DNA of 64,000 nt from UBA2991 sp965221735 (GCA_965221735.1 OZ244910.1:2852001-2916000), one strand, 5' to 3'; positions 24,481 through 33,148 are shown, counted from the stretch's first letter. Numbers and translations: made by a program. The notes: a model not told the origin generated them from the sequence alone.

Positions 24481-26397
24481 CTACGCGTCCTCGTTGATCC
24501 ACATGGACTCGCGGCGGCGGTCGTAGAAGTTGAGCCAGTCGGCGATGCCCTGGTCCTGCAGCCTCGAGCTGAAGCCGTAGTAGGAGACGGTGCTGTTGGG
24601 CAGCTTCCAGTTGCACCAGTGCCGGTCGAGGATCCAGCGCTGGACCTCGGTGAGCAGCGCGGCGCGGGCCTCGACGTCGGTCTCGGCCTCCTGGGCTGCC
24701 AGCATGTCCGCGAGCGTGACCGAGTCCTCGGCGATCTCCTTGCGCGGCGACTCCGCGTAGTGGTTGAACGCGTTGAACCCGTAGGCCCGCGGGTCGTAGT
24801 GGATGAGGTGGGTGTCGTTGGGGACGCCCGTCGTCCCACCGCTGGTGCCGGTCCCGTAGCTGAGGAGCTCCCAGTCCTTGACGGGCTCGTCGCGGTTGAC
24901 GGCGCGGGCCGCCCAGGTGTTGACGTCGACAGCTTCGACCTCCGTCTCGATGTCGAGTCCCTTCGCCAACGTCTGCGCCATGAAGTCGCTGATCTCGTGC
25001 ATCAGCGGATCTCCCGTCGACTGGAAGACCTTGATCTTGTCGACGGGCACCTCGAAGTCGGCAGCCGCCCAGAGCTGGCGGGCCTCCTGCGGGTCGTAGC
25101 GCAGCCACTGCTTGAGGTCCTCCTGGCCCAGCTTCTGGTAAGCGGCGAGGAGGTCGGAGATGGGAGCGGCATAGGCGCCGCCGAGCGGGCGGATGGCGGC
25201 GATGAAGCCCTCGTAGTCGAAGGCCTTCTGCAGCGCCTGCCGCGAGCGCTTGTCGTGGAACTTGCCGCCGTCCATGCCCTGTCCGGCGAAGCCGCCGGCG
25301 GGCAGTTCGACGATCTTGACGTGGTCCTGGCCGTCGAACTCGGGAAGCTCAAGCGGGTCCACGCCGGCGTACACGTCGAGGTCCCCGGCGAGGAAGGCGG
25401 CCTTGGCGGCCACGTTGTCGGGGATGATGCGCGTCTCCCAGGCGTCGATGTAGGGCCCGTCCTCGACGAAGCCGTCGTCCGCCGGGGTGTGCTTGTGGTA
25501 GTCGGGCCAGCGCTCCACGCGCGTGCCCGTGGTATCCCGCTTCGTCAGCGTGTACGGGCCGCTGCCGGAGCCGGGAGGCAGGGTCTGGATGCTCTCGACA
25601 TCCTCGATCGTCCCGTCGGGGTGCTCGTAGGAGCCCTCGAACTTGCCGTGCTCCTCGACCATGCGCGGGTTGATGAAGGAGTAGTAGTGGCGGGCGCGGT
25701 ACACCGGCGCGTCCGCGTTGGGGCGATTCCAGTGCTCCGTGACGGTCAACTCGTCCGTCGGCTCGAAGCTGTCGACAAAGACGAAGCCGGTCCGCGTGGT
25801 GTGCGTCCCGTCCAGCGCCCGGTACAGCTTCTCCAGGCGGCCGAAGCTGAAGGCGACAGCCTCAGCGTCGACCGCGTCGCCGTTGTGGAACTTCATGCCG
25901 GGGCGGATGCTCCACACGAACGTCGTGGGGTCGACCTGCTCGAACCCGACCATGCCGTCCATGGCGAAGAGGTTCTTCGTCGGCTGGTAGGTGTAGGGCT
26001 GGGTCAGGGTCGAGTAGAGGACCTCGGTGTTGGCGACGTGGAACACGCCGGGGTCGAGCCCCGCATCCTCCTCCGTCTTCCACATCCTGAGGGTGCCGCC
26101 GCGTTTGTGGGAGTCGTCCGCCGCGGCAGCGGCAGCCTCCGTTGCGGCAGCCGTCGCAGCGGCTGCGGCTTCGGTCGCGGCAGCCTCGGTCGCGGCGGCT
26201 GCCTGGGTGGCGGCAGCCTCGGTCGCGGCGGCTGCCTGGGTGGCGGCTGCTGCGGGCTCGTCGTCGTCATCGTCGTCGCCGCAACCCGCGAGGATTGCGG
26301 CGGAGCCTGCGGCGGCGACGCTGCTGCCCACAAGGAAGCTGCGACGGCTCACCGGCCGCCGGCGGAGTCTCTGCCAGTAGTTCTCGTTATCACGCAC
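24481..26397 (-). CDS. ABC transporter family 5 substrate-binding lipoprotein, copy 2 (Tat-exported)
   Basis: 638 aa from GTG 26397, which replaces the ATG of the other copies at the same alignment position (xRDNENYWQRLRRRP). Tat motif SRRSFLVG, lipobox ILAGC, then GDDDDDE and an Ala/Thr/Glu/Gln repeat linker (AAATQAAAATEAAA units). SBP_bac_5 segments include YQPTKNLFAMDGMVGFEQVDP, SIRPGMKFHNGDAVDAEAVAF and GFAGQGMDGGKFHDKRSRQAL. It is a paralogue of its neighbours, transcribed from its own promoter, and shares the single permease pair upstream. Confidence 0.93.
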   Translation of the reverse strand: MRDNENYWQRLRRRPVSRRSFLVGSSVAAAGSAAILAGCGDDDDDDEPAAAATQAAAATEAAATQAAAATEAAATEAAAAATAAATEAAAAAADDSHKRGGTLRMWKTEEDAGLDPGVFHVANTEVLYSTLTQPYTYQPTKNLFAMDGMVGFEQVDPTTFVWSIRPGMKFHNGDAVDAEAVAFSFGRLEKLYRALDGTHTTRTGFVFVDSFEPTDELTVTEHWNRPNADAPVYRARHYYSFINPRMVEEHGKFEGSYEHPDGTIEDVESIQTLPPGSGSGPYTLTKRDTTGTRVERWPDYHKHTPADDGFVEDGPYIDAWETRIIPDNVAAKAAFLAGDLDVYAGVDPLELPEFDGQDHVKIVELPAGGFAGQGMDGGKFHDKRSRQALQKAFDYEGFIAAIRPLGGAYAAPISDLLAAYQKLGQEDLKQWLRYDPQEARQLWAAADFEVPVDKIKVFQSTGDPLMHEISDFMAQTLAKGLDIETEVEAVDVNTWAARAVNRDEPVKDWELLSYGTGTSGGTTGVPNDTHLIHYDPRAYGFNAFNHYAESPRKEIAEDSVTLADMLAAQEAETDVEARAALLTEVQRWILDRHWCNWKLPNSTVSYYGFSSRLQDQGIADWLNFYDRRRESMWINEDA

Positions 26398-26431
26398 TGC
26401 AAACCACCCCTTCACGTTTTGGGATTGACCC

Positions 26432-26437
26432 AGTATA
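26432..26437 (-). promoter_or_regulatory. Conserved -10 element of binding-protein gene 2
   Basis: TATACT (minus strand) 34 nt before the GTG start, followed by GGGTCAATCCC. That run is related to the GCGCCAATCGC and GCGCGAATCCC runs after the boxes of copies 4 and 3. It is a conserved start-site region. Confidence 0.6.
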
Positions 26438-26494
26438 CGCACGGGCGCAAGGGGGGTTTGGGAACGGCCGGTTCATGAAGGGAAGGGCAACAAG

Positions 26495-26520
26495 AAGGCC
26501 CGCCCAGTTGGGCGGGCCTT
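26495..26520 (-). terminator. Rho-independent terminator after binding-protein gene 3
   Basis: AAGGCCCGCCC / GGGCGGGCCTT, a perfect 11-bp stem with an AGTT loop, 46 nt past the stop at 26567. Same family as the terminators of copies 1 and 2. Confidence 0.85.
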
Positions 26521-26566
26521 CTGCTGGCCAGTTCGACGCTCGGGGAGCGCCCGCTGGGAAGAACGA

Positions 26567-28480
26567 TTAGCCCTGCTGGAGCCACATGGACTCGCGGCGG
26601 CGGTCGTAGAAGTTGAGCCAGTCCGCGATTCCCTGGTCCTGCAGCCGCGCGCTGAAGCCGTAGTAGGACACGGAGCTGATGGGGAGGCCCCAGTTGCACC
26701 AGTGGTTGTCCAGGATCCAGCTCTGAAGCTCGGTGAGGAGGACGGCGCGGGCCTCGGGGTCCGTCTCCGCCTCCTGCGCGTTGAGCATCGCGATGATCTC
26801 CTCCGAGCCCGCTGCGATCTCGGGACGCGGCGACTCGGCGTAGTGGTTGAACGCGTTGAAGCCGTAGGCCCGGGGGTCGTAGTGGATGAGGCTGGAGTCG
26901 TTGGGGACACCGGTGGTGCCGCCGGAGTCGCCGGTGCCGTAACTGAGAATCTCCCAGTCCTTCACATCGGTGCTGCGGTCGACGGCGCGGGCCGCCCACG
27001 AGTTCGAGTCCACAGCCTCGACCTCGGTCGTGATGCCCAACGGCCCGAGGGCCTTGGCGATCGACTGCGCCATGAAGTCGCTGATCTCGTGCTGCAGGGG
27101 CGCGCCCGTCGCCTGGAAGATCTTGATGTTCTCCACGGGATGGACGAAGTCCGCCGCCTGCCAGAGCGCCTGCGCCTCGGCGGGATCGTAGCGGAGCCAC
27201 TGCTGGAGGTCCGACTGGCTGAGCTTCTGGTACGCCGGCAGGAGGTCCGAGATGGGCGCCGCGTACTTGCCGCCCAGCGGGCGGATGGCGGCGATGAAGC
27301 CCTCGTAGTCGAAGGCCTTCTGGAGCGCCTGTCGCGAGCGCTTGTCGTGGAACTTGCCGCCGTCCATGCCCTGCGAGGCACGGCCACCGGCGGGAAGCTC
27401 GACCACGTTCACGTGGTCCTGGCCGTCGAACTCAGGAAGCTCGAGCGGGTCGACCGACGCGAAAACATCGAGGTCACCGGCGAGGAACGCGGCCTTGGCC
27501 GCGGTCTGGTCGGGAATCACCCGTGTCTCCCAGGCGTCGATGTAGGGCCCGTCTTCGACGAAGCCGTCGTCGGCCGGGGTGTGCTTGTGGTAGTCCGGCC
27601 AGCGCTCGAGGCGGGTGCCGGTCGCGTCGCGCCTCACCATCGTGAAGGGACCGCTGCCCGAACCGTGGGGGAGCTCCTGGACGCTGTACACGTCCTCGAC
27701 GGTGCCGTCCGCATGCTCGTAAGAGCCCTCGAACTTGCCGCTCTCCTCGACGACGCGCGGGTTCAGGAACGAGTAGTAGTGCCGTGCGCGGTACACGGGA
27801 GCGTCCGCGTTCGGGCGCGCCCAGTGCTCGGCCACGGTCAGCTCGTCCGTCGGCTCGAAGCTGTCGACGAAGGCGTAGCCGGTGCGGGTGGTGTGCGTCC
27901 CGTCCAGCGCGCGGTAGAGCTTCTCGAGACGGCCGAAGCTGAAGGCGACGGCCTCGGAGTCGACGGCGTCGCCGTTGTGGAACTTCATGCCGGGGCGGAT
28001 ACTCCACACGAACGTCGTCGGATCGACCTGCTCGAACCCGACCATGCCGTCCATGGCGAAGACGTTCTTGGTGGGCTGGTAGGTGTAGGGCTGGGTCATC
28101 GTGGAGTAGATGACCTCGGTGTTGTTGAGGTGGAAGACGCCCGGGTCCAGGCCGGCGTCCTCTTCGGTCTTCCAGAGCTTCAGGGTGCCGCCGCGCTTCT
28201 CGGCGCCGGCATCGGCCTGTGCGGCCGCCTGTGTCGCGGCAGCCTCGGTGGCTGCGGCGGCCTGCTCGTCGGCAGCGGCCTCGGTTGCGGCAGCAGCCTG
28301 CTCTTCGGCGGCGGCCTGCGTCGCCGCGGGCGCCGCGGCGTCGTCGTCATCATCATCATCGCCGCAGCCCGCGAGGATTGCAGCGGAGCCGGCCGCGGCT
28401 ACGCCGCTCCCGACCAGGAAACTGCGCCGGGTCACGGGCCGGCGGCGGAGCCTCTGCCAGTAGTTCTCGTTGTCGCGCAT
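26567..28480 (-). CDS. ABC transporter family 5 substrate-binding lipoprotein, copy 3 (Tat-exported)
   Basis: 637 aa. Tat motif TRRSFLVG (Thr instead of Ser before RR), lipobox Cys at ILAGC, GDDDDDDD, then a linker of EEQAAAATEAAA-type units. SBP_bac_5 core: YQPTKNVFAMDGMVGFEQVDP, SIRPGMKFHNGDAVDSEAVAFS, GRASQGMDGGKFHDKRSRQAL. It is very similar to copy 4 over most of its length, including SKALGPLGITTEVEAVDSN versus TALGPIGVTTEVEAVDGN regions. It has its own TATACT promoter and terminator. Ligand type cannot be read from sequence. Confidence 0.93.
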   Translation of the reverse strand: MRDNENYWQRLRRRPVTRRSFLVGSGVAAAGSAAILAGCGDDDDDDDAAAPAATQAAAEEQAAAATEAAADEQAAAATEAAATQAAAQADAGAEKRGGTLKLWKTEEDAGLDPGVFHLNNTEVIYSTMTQPYTYQPTKNVFAMDGMVGFEQVDPTTFVWSIRPGMKFHNGDAVDSEAVAFSFGRLEKLYRALDGTHTTRTGYAFVDSFEPTDELTVAEHWARPNADAPVYRARHYYSFLNPRVVEESGKFEGSYEHADGTVEDVYSVQELPHGSGSGPFTMVRRDATGTRLERWPDYHKHTPADDGFVEDGPYIDAWETRVIPDQTAAKAAFLAGDLDVFASVDPLELPEFDGQDHVNVVELPAGGRASQGMDGGKFHDKRSRQALQKAFDYEGFIAAIRPLGGKYAAPISDLLPAYQKLSQSDLQQWLRYDPAEAQALWQAADFVHPVENIKIFQATGAPLQHEISDFMAQSIAKALGPLGITTEVEAVDSNSWAARAVDRSTDVKDWEILSYGTGDSGGTTGVPNDSSLIHYDPRAYGFNAFNHYAESPRPEIAAGSEEIIAMLNAQEAETDPEARAVLLTELQSWILDNHWCNWGLPISSVSYYGFSARLQDQGIADWLNFYDRRRESMWLQQG

Positions 28481-28513
28481 ACGCCATTCCCTCCCCAGAT
28501 TTGGGATTCGCGC

Positions 28514-28519
28514 AGTATA
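28514..28519 (-). promoter_or_regulatory. Conserved -10 element of binding-protein gene 3
   Basis: TATACT (minus strand) 33 nt before the ATG at 28480, followed by GCGCGAATCCC and a GGGAGGGA Shine-Dalgarno. Same layout as the other three copies. Confidence 0.6.
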
Positions 28520-28549
28520 CGCAAACACGTCGCACGCACCAGTAAAGGA

Positions 28550-28579
28550 AAAGGGCCCACCCTCGCGGGCGGGCCCTTT
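28550..28579 (-). terminator. Rho-independent terminator after binding-protein gene 4
   Basis: AAAGGGCCC pairs with GGGCCCTTT, and an inner CCC/GGG extends the stem across an A/C mismatch. It lies 46 nt past the stop at 28626 and is followed on the minus strand by TTCCTTTACT. Related in position and flanks (CGCCGTGCTGGTCGAGCG) to the degenerate copy at 30618. Confidence 0.8.
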
Positions 28580-28625
28580 CGCCGTGCTGGTCGAGCGCTC
28601 TACGAGCGCCCGGGATTCGGAACGG

Positions 28626-30542
28626 TTAGCTCTCGAGCCACATGGACTCGCGGCGCAGGCTGTAGCCGTTGAGCCAGTCGGCAGCGCCCTGGTCCTGCAG
28701 CCTCGAGCTGAAGCCGAAGTAGGACACGGAGCTGACGGGCAGCCGCCAGTTGCACCAGTGGTTATCGAGGATCCAGCGCTGGAGCTCGGTGAGGAGGACA
28801 CCGCGGGCCTCGGGATCCGTCTCCGCTTCCTGCGCGTTCAGCATCTCGATGATCGTCGCCGATCCCTCGGCGATCTCGGGTCGCGGCGACTCGAGATAGT
28901 GGTTGAAGGCGTTGAAGCCGTAGGCGCGCGGGTCGTAGTTGATGAGGAAGCTGTTGTTGGGGATTCCGTCCGTGCCACTGCGATCGCCGGTGCCGTAGCT
29001 GAGAATCTCCCAGTCCTTGATGTCGGTGCTGCGGTCGACGGCGCGGGCCGCCCACGTGTTGCCGTCAACGGCCTCCACCTCGGTGGTGACGCCGATGGGC
29101 CCCAGCGCCGTCGCGATCGACTGCGCGAGGAAGTCGCTGATCTCGTGCTGCAGGGGTGCGCCCGTCGACTGGAAGATCTTGATGTTCTCCACGGGAACGA
29201 CGAAGTCCGCCGCCTGCCAGAGGGCCTGGGCCTCGGCCGGGTCGAAGCGGTACCACTGCTGCAGGTCCTGCTGGCTCAGCTTCTGGTAGGCCGGCAGGAG
29301 GTCGGTGATGGGAGCGGCGTATTGGCCGCCGAGCGGACGGATGGCAGCGATGAAGCCCTCGTAGTCAAGCGACTTCTGCAGCGCCTGCCGCGAGCGCTTG
29401 TCGTGGAACTTGCCGCCGTCCATGCCCTGCATGCAGAGCCCGCCGTCGCCGGTAATCTCGACGACATTGACATGGTCCTGGCCCTCGAACTCGGGAACCT
29501 CGAGCGGGTCGACGGTCGTGAAGATGTCGAGGTCGCCGGCGAGGAAGGCGGCCTTGGCGGCCACCGCATCGGGGATGATGCGGGTCTCCCACGCATCAAT
29601 GTAGGGCCCGTCCTCGACGAAGCCGTCGTCGGCCGGGGTGTGCTTGTGGTAGTCGGGCCAGCGCTCAATGCGCGTCCCGGTCGAGTCCCGCTTGGTCATG
29701 GTGTACGGGCCGCTTCCCGAACCGTGCGGGAGCTCCTGGACGCTGTAGACGTCCTCGACGGCCCCGTCCGGGCCTTCGTAGGAGCCCTCGAACTTGCCGA
29801 ACTCGTCGACCATGCGGGGGTTCAGGAACGAGTAGTAGTGGGCCGCGCGGTACACGGGAGCATCCGCGTTCGGTCGCGCCCAGTGCTCGGCCACCGTCAG
29901 CTCGTCCGTCGCCTCGAAGCTATCGACGAAGGCGTAGCCGGTGCGGGTGGTGTGGGTGCCGTCCAGCGCGCGGTACAGCTTCTCCAGGCGGCCGAAGCTG
30001 AAGGCCACGGCCTCGGAGTCGACGACGTCGCCGTTGTGGAACTTCATGCCGGGGCGGATGCTCCACACGAACGTCGTGGGGTCGACCTGCTCGAAGCCGA
30101 CCATACCGTCCATGGAGAAGAGGTTCTTCGTCGCCTGGTAGGTGTACGGCTGCGTCATCGTGCCGTTGTGGATCTCGCGGTTGCTCAGGTGGAAGACGCC
30201 CGGGTCGAGGCCGGCGTCCTCCTCCGTCTTCCAGTTGAGGAGGGTGCCGCCACGCTTGTCGGGGCCGGTGTCCTCCTGGGCAGCCGCCTGCGTCGCCGCG
30301 GCAGCCTCGGTGGCGGCAGCAGCCTGCTCATCGGCAGCAGCCTCGGTGGCGGCAGCGGCCTGCTCTTCGGCGGCGGCCTGCGTCGCCGCGGGGGCAGCCG
30401 CGTCGTCGTCGTCATCGTCGTCGCCGCAACCCGCGAGGATCGCAGCAGAGCCGGCAGCGGCGACACCGCTCCCGACCAGGAAACTGCGCCGGCTGACCGG
30501 CCGGCGACGGAGCCTCTGCCAATAGTTCTCGTTGTCGCGCAT
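28626..30542 (-). CDS. ABC transporter family 5 substrate-binding lipoprotein, copy 4 (Tat-exported), nearest the permeases
   Basis: 638 aa. Tat motif S17-R18-R19-S-F-L, lipobox C39, seven Asp residues, then an Ala/Thr/Glu/Gln linker (EEQAAAATEAAADEQAAAATEAAA pattern). SBP_bac_5 domain with YQATKNLFSMDGMVGFEQVDP and GDGGLCMQGMDGGKFHDK. This copy has GLCMQGMD where the others have an ASQGMD or AGQGMD type sequence, a possible binding-site difference. It is the first binding-protein gene after dppC, separated by 210 nt that contain a weak terminator and a TATACT promoter. Confidence 0.93.
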   Translation of the reverse strand: MRDNENYWQRLRRRPVSRRSFLVGSGVAAAGSAAILAGCGDDDDDDDAAAPAATQAAAEEQAAAATEAAADEQAAAATEAAAATQAAAQEDTGPDKRGGTLLNWKTEEDAGLDPGVFHLSNREIHNGTMTQPYTYQATKNLFSMDGMVGFEQVDPTTFVWSIRPGMKFHNGDVVDSEAVAFSFGRLEKLYRALDGTHTTRTGYAFVDSFEATDELTVAEHWARPNADAPVYRAAHYYSFLNPRMVDEFGKFEGSYEGPDGAVEDVYSVQELPHGSGSGPYTMTKRDSTGTRIERWPDYHKHTPADDGFVEDGPYIDAWETRIIPDAVAAKAAFLAGDLDIFTTVDPLEVPEFEGQDHVNVVEITGDGGLCMQGMDGGKFHDKRSRQALQKSLDYEGFIAAIRPLGGQYAAPITDLLPAYQKLSQQDLQQWYRFDPAEAQALWQAADFVVPVENIKIFQSTGAPLQHEISDFLAQSIATALGPIGVTTEVEAVDGNTWAARAVDRSTDIKDWEILSYGTGDRSGTDGIPNNSFLINYDPRAYGFNAFNHYLESPRPEIAEGSATIIEMLNAQEAETDPEARGVLLTELQRWILDNHWCNWRLPVSSVSYFGFSSRLQDQGAADWLNGYSLRRESMWLES

Positions 30543-30578
30543 AGCTCTGGAGTCCCTCCCTAGGATCGCGATTGGCGC

Positions 30579-30584
30579 AGTATA
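30579..30584 (-). promoter_or_regulatory. Conserved -10 element of binding-protein gene 4
   Basis: TATACT (minus strand) 36 nt before the ATG at 30542, followed by GCGCCAATCGC and then GGGAGGGA. Fourth occurrence of the same promoter block. Confidence 0.6.
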
Positions 30585-30617
30585 CGGGCTTCCGCATGCG
30601 CCGGATACTCAAAAGCG

Positions 30618-30647
30618 AAAGGCCCATCCTCCGGGAAACGAGCCCTT
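30618..30647 (-). terminator. Degenerate terminator-like hairpin downstream of the DppC-type permease
   Basis: AAGGCCC and GAGCCCTT give an imperfect stem, weaker than the four hairpins downstream. Its flank (TTCGCCGTGCTGATCGAGCG) matches the flank of the terminator at 28550, indicating the same ancestral spacer. It may allow partial read-through from the permeases into the binding-protein array. Confidence 0.45.
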
Positions 30648-30752
30648 CGCCGTGCTGATCGAGCGCCCCGGAGGCAGCTCTCAGAGAGCACTATGCAGGG
30701 AAGGGCGCCGACCGTTCCCACCCGGCCAACTTTCGGGAAAGACGCCTGCGGG

Positions 30753-31688
30753 CTAGATGCGGCCCCGGAGCCTCGGGTCGAGGGTGTCGCGGAGCGAATC
30801 CCCGAAGATGTTGAACCCGAAGACGGTGATCGCGAGCGCAAGACCCGGGAAGACCGCCAGCCACGGCGCCACGCTGAAGAAGCGGCGGGAGCTGCCGGAG
30901 AGATCGGCGCCCCAGGACGGGACGGCATCGAGGCCACCGATGGGGACGCCCAGACCGAGGAAGCTGAGGCTGGCCTCGGCCAGGATGGCAGCCGGGAGCG
31001 AGATGCTCGTGATCACGATCATGAGACCGAACATGTTGGGGGCGATGTGCCGCCACATGATGCGGAAACTGCTCGACCCAACGACCTGGGCAGCCTCGAC
31101 ATAGGTGGACTCGCGCAGCTCAAGCACGATGCCACGCATGATCCGGTAGGTGCCCGGCATGAAGAACAGGGAGATCGCAACGACAAGGTAGAGCTCTTCT
31201 GCCTGGAGGCCCGGTAAGTCGGGGAGGTCGGCGCTGATCGAGGAGTGCAGCACGAGTGCTAAGAGCAGGCCGGGGATCGCGATGAACATGTCGGCGACTC
31301 GGCCGACGGCGAAGTCGACGGCGCCGCCGGCGTAGGCGGAGAGGAGCGCGATGAGGGTCCCGCCGAGCGTGCCGAGGAGCACGGTGGCGACGCCGATCTT
31401 GAGCGAGATGCGTCCGGCGAAGAGGACGCGGGACCAGACGTCCTTGCCGCGCGCGGTGGTTCCGAACCAGTTCTCAGTGTTGGGGCCCGCGAGAGGCGGG
31501 CCCACCGCGAACTCGTTGGGCGGCGCGGTCCTGAGGACGGGCGCGGCGGCCGACATGAACACGATGAAGATAATCAGAGTGAGCCCGAAGGCGCCGAACG
31601 GCTCACTGCGCGCCCACTTCAGCGGATTGAACCGCTGGCGCGGCGGAATCGCGTATTCGAGCTCGAGGGCTGATTGCTCCTGTGCCAT
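30753..31688 (-). CDS. Oligopeptide/dipeptide-type ABC transporter permease, DppC-like
   Basis: 311 aa. It has an N-terminal cytoplasmic segment, then a membrane helix (FGAFGLTLIIFIVFMSAAAPV). The periplasmic part has NWFGTTARGKDVWSRVLFAGR, the DppC/OppC hallmark. The EAA loop is YVEAAQVVGSSSFRIMWRHIAPN, where the ATPase docks, and the end is FGDSLRDTLDPRLRGR. It forms a heterodimeric channel with the permease 2 nt upstream. No ATPase gene is adjacent; the only candidate in the window is at 57958-58941. Confidence 0.95.
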   Translation of the reverse strand: MAQEQSALELEYAIPPRQRFNPLKWARSEPFGAFGLTLIIFIVFMSAAAPVLRTAPPNEFAVGPPLAGPNTENWFGTTARGKDVWSRVLFAGRISLKIGVATVLLGTLGGTLIALLSAYAGGAVDFAVGRVADMFIAIPGLLLALVLHSSISADLPDLPGLQAEELYLVVAISLFFMPGTYRIMRGIVLELRESTYVEAAQVVGSSSFRIMWRHIAPNMFGLMIVITSISLPAAILAEASLSFLGLGVPIGGLDAVPSWGADLSGSSRRFFSVAPWLAVFPGLALAITVFGFNIFGDSLRDTLDPRLRGRI

Positions 31689-31690
31689 GG

Positions 31691-32641
31691 CTAGTACCGA
31701 ATCCTTGGGTCAATGACCGTGTACAGGATGTCGACGAGGAGCGTCACGAGGACGAAGACGAAGGAGAAGACCATGATCGTCCCGAGCACGACCGGGTAGT
31801 CCTGGTCGGTCACGCCCTCGAGGGAGAGGCGTCCGAGGCCGGGCACCGTGAAGAGCTGCTCGGCGATGACCACCCCGCCCAGCACCGCGCCCAGCTGCAG
31901 GCCGACGAGCGTGATGACGGGGATGAGCGAGTTGCGGAACACGTGGCTCCAGATGACGCTGCGGTCGCGGAGGCCCTTGGCGCGGGCTGTGCGCACGTAG
32001 TCGGAGAAGAGCACCTCGAGCATGGAGGTGCGGACGAAGCGCGCCATGCCGGCGGCGCTGGCGAGGGCGAGCGTCACGGCCGGCCAGACGGCGAGGGAGA
32101 GGTTGTAGATGGGGTCATCGGTGAACACGACCCACTGGCGGGCGGGGGTCCACCCCCACCAGAGGGCAGGCAGGTAGATCACGAGGATGGCAAACCAGAA
32201 GTTGGGGATGGAGATCCCCATGATGGTGATTCCGCGGAAGGCGTAGTCGAGGATGCTGTTTCTGCGAACGGCGGAGAGGACCCCCACGGAGATGCCGATG
32301 ACAGCGGAGATGACGATGGTGAGGAGGCCGATCTCAAGCGTGTTGGGAAGGACCTCGATGATGTCGCCCATCACGTCGTCGTGGGGCGGGGTGAGGCGCT
32401 CGCCGAGGTCACCCTGGATGGCGCCCCACAGCCAGTCGCCGTACTGCTCCCACCAGGGGCGGTCGAGACCGAAGCGTTCCTCGAACTTTTCGAACGCGCG
32501 CGGGTCGGCGTCGCCGACGGAGCCGATGGCGGCGAAGGCGGCGCTGCCCGGGCGGATGTAGAGCAGCATGAAGAGCACGAACGAGATGCCCAACAGCATG
32601 AAGGGGACGGCAATCAGTCTGCGGACGATGTAACGGGTCAT
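31691..32641 (-). CDS. Oligopeptide/dipeptide-type ABC transporter permease, DppB-like
   Basis: 316 aa. MTRYIVRRLIAVPFMLLGIS is the DppB/OppB N-terminal helix. GLDRPWWEQYGDWL, the EAA loop DYVRTARAKGLRDRSVIWSHVFRN, and the end VDILYTVIDPRIRY are family hallmarks, with about six membrane helices. It heads the transport operon and is followed after 2 nt by dppC. The 209-bp gap upstream (32642-32850) is divergent from a small gene and contains no other feature I can support. Confidence 0.95.
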   Translation of the reverse strand: MTRYIVRRLIAVPFMLLGISFVLFMLLYIRPGSAAFAAIGSVGDADPRAFEKFEERFGLDRPWWEQYGDWLWGAIQGDLGERLTPPHDDVMGDIIEVLPNTLEIGLLTIVISAVIGISVGVLSAVRRNSILDYAFRGITIMGISIPNFWFAILVIYLPALWWGWTPARQWVVFTDDPIYNLSLAVWPAVTLALASAAGMARFVRTSMLEVLFSDYVRTARAKGLRDRSVIWSHVFRNSLIPVITLVGLQLGAVLGGVVIAEQLFTVPGLGRLSLEGVTDQDYPVVLGTIMVFSFVFVLVTLLVDILYTVIDPRIRY

Positions 32642-32850
32642 GTGCTTTGACCTGAGCGGTGGGAATTCGGGATCCCAGCCGGTCTCGCCATCCCCCCTTG
32701 CGCGAACGGGCCCAACACGGTCCTCGCGCGATGCACGGGATTCTCTGCGATCCGTTCTGCGATCGCAACCTTCCGGGGCGGCGTTCTTTCCCCACGCGGG
32801 CCCTCGCCCGCGCCGTAGACTCCGCGGAAGGCCGGCAGGGGAGCGGGCGC

Positions 32851-33108
32851 ATGGCTGAGGAACGGACGAACGACGAAGCGGGCGAGAAGCTCGGCGAGAT
32901 GGTGGCGGAGTGGGCGGAGGCGTACTGGCAGCAGCAGGCGCCGGCCCTTCGCGGGCAGGGCGGCGGGAGCGAGGGCGAACTGCGCGAAACCGTGACGAGA
33001 GCGTTCATGGCGGGGGCGGTGACGGTGTTCCAGCGCTGGGACGAGGTACGGCCGCTGGTGCCGCGCCGTCGCGTCTCCTGGCGGGATTTGCCCTCCCACC
33101 ACGGGTAG
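32851..33108 (+). CDS. Small hypothetical protein
   Basis: 85 aa from ATG 32851, with a GGGGAG Shine-Dalgarno upstream. The protein is acidic and helical (NDEAGEKLGEMVAEWAEAYWQQQAP), then ETVTRAFMAGAVTVFQRWDEVRPL, and a basic end VPRRRVSWRDL. No known domain is recognised. It sits 40 nt before the SDR gene on the same strand and has coding-like composition, so it is probably real. Confidence 0.6.
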   Translation: MAEERTNDEAGEKLGEMVAEWAEAYWQQQAPALRGQGGGSEGELRETVTRAFMAGAVTVFQRWDEVRPLVPRRRVSWRDLPSHHG

Positions 33109-33148
33109 GAGCTGGCCGTATCATGCCGGCTGGCCGAAAGGGGGCGTC

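Larger units (their letters stand above)
22323..30647 (-). repeat. Tandem gene-scale duplication: four ~2-kb units of promoter, binding-protein gene and terminator
   Basis: The TATACT promoter, GGGAGGGA leader, ~1.9-kb coding sequence and GC-rich terminator with its flank recur four times head-to-tail (starts at 30542, 28480, 26397, 24299). A fifth, decayed copy of the terminator spacer lies at 30618-30647. Coding parts have diverged mainly in the linker and in scattered binding-domain positions. Confidence 0.85.

Noticed and set aside
24000..30420. Short direct repeats in the binding-protein linkers considered as a CRISPR-like array
   Set aside because: Repeats are in-frame codon repeats for Ala/Thr/Glu/Gln, irregular in length, without unique spacers and without cas genes.
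22527..30563. Long open frames (650-700 codons) on the plus strand opposite all four binding-protein genes
   Set aside because: They are antisense shadows. High GC with G/C-biased third positions keeps the opposite frame open, and their translations are Val/Gly/Arg/Leu-rich without domains. The minus-strand frames have Tat signals, lipoboxes and family motifs.
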